Positions 55,423 through 64,000 of a stretch of 64,000 bases of DNA are shown here, piece after piece. The notes below the pieces were generated by a model. That model worked only from the letters and a program-made list of their open reading frames with translations. It made no database searches and was not told the DNA's origin. Every line of letters starts with the position of its first letter. Position 1 is the stretch's first letter. This DNA comes from Oscheius onirici (Eukaryota; Nematoda; Chromadorea; Rhabditida; Rhabditidae): NCBI GenBank assembly GCA_932521025.1, contig OW051468.1, forward strand, positions 6,448,064 to 6,512,063, given 5' to 3'. A program made the translations under genes and the position numbers.

Positions 55423-58127
55423 CTATTCCTCTGTCCCTGTTCCTACTTTATTGACAAGAGTCCACTTGTGAGAGTACTTCAAATACGAACTAGAATCAAA
55501 CGAGTTGTCCCACCACGGTAGGTAGTTCTCGAGCATCCGTCCAAAGTCGTCCATTAGCTGTCAGCCCATCCAAAAAAAAGTAGCAGCTTAAAGTTTGTCT
55601 GACCCATCTGTGGTGTAGCAAGATGAAATGACAAGTTATTACTAAGAACCCCAGTCTGACCGCCTAACTTAAAAAGGACAAAAGATTCTAATAGTAGCAG
55701 TTTTATATGTACAGCTTATATCATATATCTAACAATATGTAGAGAAGTGGAGTTGGGAGGATTTGTACAGAAGAGTCAATAGGACTTTTGTATAAACGGG
55801 TTCAATGAAGCTAGTTCAGATCCCCTCAGAGCTGCTGACAGACCGACAACCAATCTTTGATTTGGCAGCCTAAAGATATCTGTCGGAATGGTATCACCTA
55901 AATTTCGTGTATGAATGTTGTTTAAAAAAAACTGTTTATTCGGCTATCGATGCATTTCGCATGACCGGATCACATCTGAAGAGTCGAGGAGTCTTGGAGT
56001 GATGATGAGAGCGGTTGTGGTATCCAGGTTTCTCAATCTACAGGATTCTCAGAACAGGCTAGGCTGGCGAGAGATGCCAGGGTAGACTACCTTCGTGTAA
56101 TACCACCCGGGATTGAACTTGCGATCGCTTTCTTCATAGACTGTCATCCTATCCACTTGACTATCCGGGCCCCTTTGTATGAATGTAGTCATGAAGAACA
56201 GGAAGTTTTTCCCATCACTATTTCTTCCCTTATTGTCGTTCACTCCAAAGAAGAGCCTGTACAGACAGACAGAATACTCGCACCAATTGCTCTGGAAGAA
56301 AGCCAGGAACCGTCTAGTAGACACTTTCAGGAACATAGAAGAGAGTGGTTATGGGAGTGTAACTGGTTGGACTTCATCAGAAAATAACAAAAGGATCCGG
56401 AAAGTTTTTCAATGTTCGGCCTCTGTACCCTCACTTCTTGATGTTTCAACTTTTTATACTACAAGACGACTCAATGCTGTTTCTTATAAACTTGGCAAAA
56501 CTATGCAAAAAGTTTCTGAATTTCTATCGATGCAACTGAAAAATAACCGGCTGTTTAGTTCAATTATTACGTTCACCTCGATAGTCTGTCGCATATCTAC
56601 ATCGTTCCATCTACAGAAAACATTCTTTCCGCGGATACTTTGGAAATATTCACAACTTTGATGCGAAATTGGGAAAACAAGATCAAAAAACATTCAGTTT
56701 GTTCAGAAGACGAAAAGTTGTTCTTACAAACTTCGATTCCGGGCACATTTAACCGAAAAAAGGTTATTTTTCCTCAAAGCTGGACGGCACAACATGTCTT
56801 CACAGTCAAGCTCTCTCGGAACAATCACAAGTCTTTAACTGGGAACTTTGGCAAATCTGACGCTTTTACGGTCTTGCTTTGTCTCGTTTCGTAACAATAG
56901 TTTGATTCTGGTCAAAATTGGGCATGACCAGTGCTCAAATTTTGCCTATTAGTCTCTCCGTACACATTTCTATTTGCTATCAGAGCGACAGACCAATCGC
57001 GATCAAAATCTATCCACTTCCGCGGCTCCTCTCGGCAGCTCTTTCGTTGCCGCTATCGCCTTTTTCAATCTGCAAAAAACATGAAGGCCTCATTAGAAAG
57101 ATCCTAGACGGGAGAGATATTCCAAAGACGTGAAAAGCGCAAACTAACAGGACTCCAAGTGAAAGTGTCTAACATGTTTCGACAAGTCAACCTTTCGGAA
57201 AGTTGATTTGAAGCAATAAACAAAGTTTTGAAGAAATTAGACAAACTTTTCCAGTTTTTAAAAGTTTCTAAAGTTTTTTTGTAGTAAGGAATCTTTGTAC
57301 AAAGATGTCTTTCATCAAGTAACGTCGTGTCTCTTCCCTCTCTAATTTTCCATCTTCCAGGCGCTTCGCTAAGGTAGCCAAGAAGACTCTCGGACGGGTC
57401 CTGCAGATCGGAAGAGCCGGAGTCTCCGAGAAGCAGCCTCCTTCGCCACCTCCACCGTGCAGTCCGTTGACGCAATACTCCGATGCCCCGCCCAAGCCGG
57501 ATGAGAAGCTGGAACTGGATTGTGCTTCCAGGGCCAGTCTTCGCCCCCACCAGGTATTTTTTAATCATTTCGTAAATTGAATGTAGGTCCCTTTTCCCTT
57601 CCTCACTTTGTCCAATTTTTGAGCATAAACAGTTAGTGATATAACTCTACTGTTTTTTTTCATACCCTAAATCACTTGAAGAGAGCTCAAGCAACAAAAA
57701 GAGGAGATTTTTGAAGAAAAACGGACCCCAAATGACGAGCCGAAGCAGTTCACTGATCGCTGTTAGAAAGTTATCCGAATTATTAACGGAATGAGTTAAT
57801 TTGAGAGAGACTGTAGTAGTGTAGCTCTTGCAAAACGTGCTTCTCTAACATTTTTGGAAGGGAATACACCACTTGCCGTTCAAAACATTATCCGAAATAG
57901 GTCAAACTTACTTGAAGAGTTCTTTCCAAGCTGACAGCGCGAGATGGCAGTAGTCGAATCGAATTGCTCCTCCAGACCAGTAGACCCCTTCATCCAGGAA
58001 AGTTAGAGAATCTGGAAGTAATCATTCAAAAACCACGAATTGAAGTTTTCAGAACAATATAAAATTAAAAGTTACCAGTTAGATTCTCCGAAGGTGTCGT
58101 CCTGTAGTTTTCGTAGCTTCTGGACAT
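55423..58127 (-). CDS. Unknown minus-strand gene interleaved with the acidic protein gene
   Basis: Exon 1 (58076-58127, MSRSYENYRTTPSENLT) joins in phase to exon 2 (57912-58011, FLDEGVYWSGGAIRFDYC ... SAWKELFK). A further coding-like exon lies at 55423-55557 (MDDFGRMLENYLPWWDNSFD ... TGTEE then stop). The last is out of phase with exon 2, so at least one exon between them is missing or the join is wrong. A plus-strand exon (57361-57553) lies within the large intron. No family recognised. Codon use in the three exons supports coding on this strand. Confidence 0.4.
56101..56172 (-). tRNA. tRNA-like sequence, probably a pseudogene or SINE head
   Basis: The minus strand reads GCCCGGATAGTCAAGTGGAT ... 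with an A-box-like D arm (TAGTCAAGTGGATAGGAT) and a B-box-like T loop (AGTTCAATCCC). The D stem can pair, but the anticodon stem and T stem cannot, and no intact acceptor stem closes. It is therefore not a working tRNA as drawn. Confidence 0.3.
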
Positions 58128-61100
58128 CTGTGAAAGTCCGAAAACTGAAAGTAAGCGAATAAATAAATGTGGCTGAGAAATAGTACGATCACCATCTACA
58201 ACAGAAAATGACAAGTTTTTCACTTTTAAAATTTCAGCCCACGACCAGCTGCAGCAGCGTCCACCCGGAGGCCTCCACCGTCGTCAGTGCTCCCCCTGAA
58301 CTGCATCCGCCAGGCCTGGAGCCGCTCCGTCGTCGCACCTACTACGACTTCTACATAACGTCCGACGACGAGAGCAGCGACAAGGACGGCTCGGAAGACG
58401 ACTGCTCCAGCCATACCTCCAAGCACACGTCAGTCTCCCCGATCACGGGTAGAGCAGGTGCCTCTGGAGAAGACGAGGACACGACCGCTGTGTCTCCTGC
58501 TCCATCGCGTCACCTCTTGACCGATGTGTCTACTGTAGGAGGAGTCCAGCAGCGTTGGCATCGCGTGAGTTCTTTTCAGTCATCCACAGTTGAAAACCTA
58601 TTTCAGCGCGCTCAGTCGTGTCCCGTTCTGCCCTCACAGCAGCTGCCAACTGTGAGCCGTTCGGTCTTCGTGTCCGACGGAAACATCACCGAAGAGATCT
58701 TCCACGACTGCAGCAGCCACTTTGACCCCATGGAGGAAGGAGAAGAGCCAGTTGAGAGCGACTACAGCTCATTCTTCGATCCCGAGAAGCAGGCTCGTCG
58801 GGAGGTGATCTTCTACGAAGAGATCGAAAGAAAGGAGCCGTGGCAGATGCCGAAGGAGATTGCAGACGCCCCAAGTCCACCTCGCAATCGGGACATCACC
58901 TTCGAAATGGTTCAGTTCCGTCAAATCTACCACCAGACGAAACCCGACTCCGAAAATCATGAAGAGGAAGAAGATCAGCAGGAAGAAGAGGAAGAACATC
59001 AGGAGAATGAAGATGGAATCGAAGAAAAAGAGGAAAACGATCTCGGCGAGTTTGATGCAGATCGTCCGTTGCCGAAGGAGCCCAGCCCCGTCTCCTCCGA
59101 GTCCATGACAAGTGATCACTCCCAGTCAATCTACGATGCCGATCTGGTCGAGCCGGAATCCCTGAAACCGAAAGAGGAGGGAGAGGAGGAAGACGAACTC
59201 AGCGACCGCTCTGTCCGTCAGAAGAACGAAGGCCCGCGAGATCCCTCGTCGGAGCCGGACAAGGTAAGTGAAAAAAATTTCGGATTTGGGGGCTTTTAAG
59301 CAAAACGCAGTTCGGGTAGTCAAAAATGCATAAGAAAAGGCGAAAAGTTGAATGCGAGCGAGCAAAAATATGAACCAATAGACCTATATAAAATACGAAA
59401 AGAAACTTGAGAGGTAAACGGTGCTGCACTTTGTATGAATCGAAACAAGACTTAATTGAGTTAAAGGCGAGGAAGATGGCAATGACATCGACTTCTCCAC
59501 CTGAATTGTCACCGAAGAAGATGGTCCAATAATTCTGAAAGTAATCTTTAAAAACACCAAGATATGGTTGAATTTGGAACTATTACAGAAAAAACTACAT
59601 TTGAAAGTCCCAGTAGGTTATGAAGATCCCTGTGCTTCCAAAAATTCTATGATACCCCCTACATGGTGTTTTTGGTCAAGTGAAAAAAAAAGTTGGGGAG
59701 CGGGTGTTTGAGAAAACTACTCAATGGCTTCGGCTGATATTTTGCAGCGATATAGCCTCATAAGTGATGCATGCCATAGGCTATAGAACATGCCGATATG
59801 TTATCCTCAAAAAAAGTTATGGGTCCGACAGTGCCGCGAGGTCGTTCCCAAAAAGTGGTAAAACCGACCTAGCTCCACCATGGAAAATCCAAATTGGCTG
59901 AAATTTTGTGGGGAAGTTGGACCTTATACTACCCCCTTCCAGCCAAATTTTGGTGCCATTTGGATTAAAAACAAAAATTTTAAAAGGGGCTATTTATTTC
60001 TTCCACACGTAATATATCCATCAAAACTGGGAGCAACATATTTTGTGCTATAAAACGAAATGAAAAGCATATACCTGGGGAAGTAGAAGATTGAAAGGCC
60101 CTTCTTCCATGCGAAAACCCGGCAGACGCTTGATACCTGAAAGTACCGAATCAACCCAAGGATATAGGAATATGGAACAATACAAAATAAGTTTTACCTG
60201 CTGAAAATCCCTTGTGACCTCGATATAGACGAATCCCTGTAAAACAAAAGAATCAGAAGTGAAAAAAGACGAGAAAAACTTGTCTTAAAAGTGAAAATCT
60301 CGTCAGATACGCAGCTATGACTCGATCGAACAAAATAGGAAAGTATTGAAGTACTCGGCTGTTGGCTGGAAATTGAGCCAGTTTTACAAGAATTTCAGCC
60401 GGACAGTCTTTAGAGATAGCGCTGCAGTTATAATGAGTCCACAGTCAAAAGATTATCCAAATGGAAAATAATCTGGAGAGAGAAAGTCAAAAAGGGAACT
60501 CATAATGGCATTTTCAGTACTACTTCGACGTTGCGGATCTTCCACCACTCCCAGAGGAAGATGACGACTGGATGCTCCCTGATGAAGATGACCAGCTAGA
60601 AGAGTCTCGCACGGATACGCTGCAGCCGCTCTCACTCTTCTCGTCGTCCAGCGACATAGTCCTTGTTAGCACATCTTCCGGTTCGCGCAAGAGGACAGCC
60701 GATTCCAGTTCGGAGGGCTCCCTGTCGCCTAAAAGAAGCCGTCCCCACGATGTGCCCACCAGCTCTCCCGTGGCCACCAGCTCTCCTGTGCCCACCAGCT
60801 CTCCAGTCCCCACGAGCTCTTACACAAAGCCTCCTTCCGTCTCGCCACGAAAGAGAAGAGCCACGACGCCGGCGACCGGAGCCCCTGTTCCGAGGAAGAC
60901 CATGCTGGAGTTCTTGGACGACTGCCGCAGGAACACGGTTCAGAAGCTCCACGACCGTCACAGCCGGCCGCGACCAACCACCCGGAGTTATGACATCCTG
61001 CCAAGACCAGCTCCTCACTACGCTCTGCCGCCTCCTCTGTTCGTCCAACTGCCACCGACGCCGAAAGCCGATCTGCTTCAATTTGTCGGCAATCTTCAGG

Positions 61101-61306
61101 CGGACGTCGAGAGCATGAGAGTCGAGGCCATGGATGCTCCGCTCGGTGACACTACCGTCCTTGATCACGTGAGGGCTCTCCGGAGAATCGCGACGACGCT
61201 GGCCCGACTCCGTGCCACGGCTGCTACTTTGGAGAAAGAGAAGTTGAAGAGGACGGTCGAAACGGTGTCTAGGAGGTTGAAGGCTCTGTGGCAGAGCCGT
61301 CAATAG
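57361..61306 (+). CDS. Acidic, Ser/Pro-rich disordered protein (5' exon uncertain)
   Basis: Exons 57361-57553, 58238-58564, 58607-59273 and 60518-61306 join in phase. The first begins RFAKVAKKTLGRVLQIGRAG. Then come PLRRRTYYDFYITSDDESSD, a long Glu/Asp-rich stretch (58950-59050), YYFDVADLPPLPEEDDDW, a TSSPV/P repeat (60750-60830) and a basic, helical C-terminus ending KALWQSRQ. Most of the protein looks disordered; the last 90 residues may form a helical bundle. Codon use is strongly biased to C/G. The first exon needs an upstream exon ending in phase 2, and the kbrl-1 exon ending at 52953 would fit, so exon sharing is possible. No family recognised. Confidence 0.6.
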
Positions 61307-62322
61307 ACCAGGAGGAAGGGCCTACTCGCTTACTCACCACTCGCTTGGTTGGTTTTAACTTTGTTTTGCTGAGACAAAAATTTTTGAAATAAAATTTACA
61401 TGAAAATTTTCAGGACGCATTTCGTTACTAACCCCGGCCCGTCTCTACAGTGGCAGACTCGTCTGTCCACGTCGTCCAGGACCAGACGCTGCTGTATGAG
61501 ACCGCCCCCCACTACTCGCCTCATCTACTCGTCTTTTCACCTTCTGCGACCGGGAAGTCTTCTTCTGCTCTTCGACAGATGGCATCTGGTGTCCTACTTC
61601 TTTTTCTCCTCATACCGGGCGACATCGTCCGTTTTCTCTTTGGCGAAGCTGTGGGACAGACAATGGATCGGACGACTAGAAAGGAGTCTCTGTCAGCAGC
61701 CGTTTTCTTCTGGACCAAGTTCGCTCCAACAAACCCAGTAAGAGGCTCGACGACCAGGACGTCATCCGCGACGGAGCAACTTCTTTCCAAGGCTCTCGAG
61801 GTGGACTATTTGCAAAGCAAGCCTGACCTAAATAAGCAACGCCTCAAGTAGAAAAATGGCGAAGATCTGAAAAAATTGCGCAATGGAAGACGCAGAAAAA
61901 AGTCCTGCGCTGCAGCAATCCAGAAAAACATCTGAAGAAAGTTCCGAAACATACCTGAAAACCAAGAGAGTGTAGACGCGTGGCACATATCTACCCGGGT
62001 CCCATGAGCTTCGGCGAAGGCCTGAAAATGCAGATATTGACTTGTTTTTATCATTTTCTCTCAAACGATCTAAATAGTGTTGTTTCCGAAAAAGTACTGC
62101 TAGAATTAAAACGAAGTCATTGCATACCTGCTATGAACGGGAGAAATCCGGCCCTAATCGCTGGAGAAGTAGTCCGAGGATCGAACAGCTGAAAATAATC
62201 GTACAAACCCAGTAAGATAAGTGTAAAGAACAATACAAAATCAAGTCTACCTTCAAGACGGCGATCCAGTGAAAGTGTTGAAGAAAATACATATGAAGAT
62301 AAACTGAAGCAGCCTTGTCCAT
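59509..62322 (-). CDS. Small unknown minus-strand gene interleaved with plus-strand exons
   Basis: Starting at ATG 62320-62322 (MDKAASVYLHMYFLQHFHWI), six short exons join in phase with GT/AG sites: 62251-62322, one at about 62147-62190, one at about 61957-62025, one near 60200-60240, one near 60080-60140, and the last ending TGA 59509-59511. They read FDPRTTSPAIRAGFLPFIAG, SSWDPGRYVPRVYTLL, and so on, about 110 residues. Plus-strand exons of the acidic protein lie inside its introns. Other frames over the last exons also look coding (NYWTIFFGDNSGGEVDVIAI), so the 3' half may be wrong. No family recognised. Confidence 0.3.
61451..61851 (+). CDS. Short downstream exon pair, unknown membrane-like protein
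   Basis: After an acceptor at 61449-61450 (CTCTACAG), a frame with strong C/G third-position bias runs to a donor at 61738. It rejoins in phase at about 61792 and stops at 61849-61851. It reads ADSSVHVVQDQTLLYETAPH and contains one hydrophobic run (ASGVLLLFLLIPGDIVRFLF). The 54-base intron is itself stop-free. The first exon is not found; the gene starts either from a split ATG or as an alternative 3' end of the preceding acidic-protein gene. Confidence 0.4.
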
Positions 62323-62699
62323 CGTTGAAAAATCGGATTGTACGCAATTTTGCGTCGAGACAACGGGATTTCGCGTACAAAATGTAGTAAATCGTAAAGA
62401 CGCCTTTTTTTTCTTGGAAATTTGATGAAACGGTCATGAAAAAGAGATCGAATTGCTCCGAGAAGACTACTGACGTTGCTAAACACGACAGTAAAAAGAA
62501 TATGAGGAAAATCCTTGCCCTATTAGTAAAATATCACTGAACAAATGATACAGAATTAAAAAAACAGAAAACTACGAAATGATCCCTATACCGACTGCTA
62601 TACCATTCCACTCCCTTCCATTATGCCATCTTTTCATAAATCTTCCCTTTTCTCTGGAATCTGAGAAATAGTGAAATAGACAGATTTATTTTTACTATT

Positions 62700-64000
62700 C
62701 TCTTAGGAGCAGGACTATTTATTTACAAACCAATTTCAGAGTCTTGTACGCTGTTATGTTCCTGTGTTTTGGTTCTGGTGGCCGAGACAGATGGTCGACT
62801 AGAGCAGTTCTGTGGATCAGTCGCTTCAATGACGAAAGCTGTTCTCCGTGCCTGAAGCCGTTTCTCGTCTTTTCTGGCTGGACGATTGGAGGACGCGAAG
62901 AGGACCGAAGTCATGCCCCGTGCCCTATGACACTACTTCTACATTCTGGAATTCTGGAGGAGCAGCGTTACTAGTTTTCTCTAAGGCGCGTTCTACGACA
63001 GAAGTGGTGCCCCGTCAGGACAATCGTTTGTTGTGGTGGCAGAGACAACTGGCAGACTGGAATGGCCAGAATTTTTTTCTTGATGCCTGTTCTTATGACG
63101 TCGATGGAAGGAATTACCCGTTGGAAGAAGACAGGGACAATCCGGAATACAAACCCATCTCTATTCCGTGCAGATGACGGAGGCAGCTGGCCGACTCGAG
63201 GCTAGGATATTCTCCTCCTTTGGATCGTCGACAAGGATCGCTTCACGACATCTCCCGAGTTCATGAGAGAAGATTCTGCTCGTTCTTGCCTGTTACATTC
63301 TACGAGACGACGGACAATCTGAAAAGCTGACGATGTGATGGCCATTCGATCTCGAACTCCTTGGACATTTCTGATCTTTGAGGTTTGTCTTTTACAACTT
63401 TTTTCGTACCAAGAGAACGAGGATGTTCTTTCTATTTTCGTCAAAATATTAGAGAGAAACTACAAACTGATTATAGACACATTCGTCCGTTCTACTACTC
63501 CTTTTTGATGTCCCGATGGTCGACCAATCACTGGGGAGTATCTGGCGGTCTGAAGGCGAGAAACTGAGCGACTTTACTCCCAGTCGCGGCTGGTAGTTGG
63601 AAACTGGAGCAGAAGATGACAGTCACGTTCCCGCAGTTTCGTCCATTCTATTCTGACGACGGAATCAGCTGGTCTACTGAAGAAGCGGCTCTCTCTCTAA
63701 CAAGGCGCGTTCTACGACGGCGGTGGTGTCTCGTCAGAACTTCTTTTATACTTGTGGCGAAGACAACTGGACGACTCGAAAGGCGGGAATCTTCTCTTTC
63801 ACTTTTTGTGAGGCTCTGATCAAGCCAGTGATGTTCTTCTTACGGGCGATGCAGGGAAGATATCGTTTGAAGGTGGATGAAGAAGTGCGACGAGGACAAT
63901 GGCAGTCGAGATTCCAAAGCCATGTCGATTCCGTGTTGGTAGCTGAGTCAGCTGGGCGACTAGGGGATCGGATATTCTCATTCTCTGGATCATCGACAAA
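62700..64000. repeat. Degenerate tandem-repeat segment at the right edge
   Basis: A motif close to GGCAGCTGGCCGACTCGAGG recurs about seven times between 62755 and 63960. Two larger blocks (62985-63240 and 63701-64000) repeat at about 0.72-0.75 kb, sharing AAGGCGCGTTCTACGAC and GGATATTCTC plus CTTTGGATCGTCGAC-like segments at roughly three-quarters identity. Several frames cross it; peptide readings such as GGRDNW / GEDNWTTR / DDGGSWPTR look repeat-like, but no single gene model holds. Confidence 0.45.

Noticed and set aside
57104..57568. Minus-strand frame of 154 codons
   Set aside because: Overlaps antisense the plus-strand exon 57361-57553, which has clean splice sites and better codon use.
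60632..61303. Minus-strand open frame of 223 codons
   Set aside because: Antisense of the final exon of the acidic protein; repetitive Gly/Arg/Ser output reflects the GC-biased sense codons.

Overview
The window is genomic DNA from a nematode. Coding exons are short and mostly separated by introns of 40-60 bases with TTTCAG-type acceptors. Several start codons sit directly after a TTTTCAG/TTTCCAG site, as in spliced-leader trans-splicing. The gene content is nematode-like: a GOA-1 that appears near-identical to the Caenorhabditis protein (from memory), a ground-like protein, a chemoreceptor tail, and DOMON and C-type-lectin secreted proteins. The species cannot be named from the sequence. No bacterial, viral or plasmid gene was recognised. 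In several genes the obvious splice sites miss closing the reading frame by one base, so either draft-assembly indels or unusual splice sites are present.

Layout. 0-7.4 kb: a chemoreceptor 3' end, a small secreted PLA2-like protein, two DOMON proteins (one long and mucin-like), an antisense reading frame with an internal TGA, and a ground-like protein. 7.4-10.4 kb: a short cysteine-containing gene, a TKL-like protein kinase and a small secreted helical protein. 10.4-15.6 kb: gene-poor, pyrimidine-rich DNA upstream of goa-1 (15.65-18.92 kb). 19.5-26 kb: a type II membrane glycoprotein, a SANT/zeste-like nuclear protein, a Ly6-type GPI protein and hprt-1. 26.6-32.3 kb: a coiled-coil protein inside a perfect 90-bp inverted repeat, a mucin with two C-type lectin domains, and a p24 cargo receptor.

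32.3-47.8 kb is rich in zinc and ER/Golgi genes: a half-length ZnT (minus strand), a two-KH protein, zipt-11, mitochondrial ribosomal protein L24, an erlectin-like MRH lectin (minus), and a full-length ZnT5-like transporter (plus). The two ZnT genes are inverted duplicates sharing a 411-bp tract that is identical even through an intron. The long ZnT hosts a Maelstrom-like gene (HMG box plus MAEL domain, piRNA pathway) on the opposite strand of one intron.

48-64 kb holds an AT-hook nuclear protein (minus), a kappaB-Ras-like GTPase with a long N-terminal extension, an acidic serine-rich protein whose exons interleave with weaker minus-strand genes, and a degenerate tandemly repeated segment at the right edge.

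Most interesting: the ZnT gene-conversion pair with swapped GT/GC splice donors, the nested Maelstrom-like gene, several uncharacterised inverted-repeat elements, and the interleaved opposite-strand genes at 55-62 kb.
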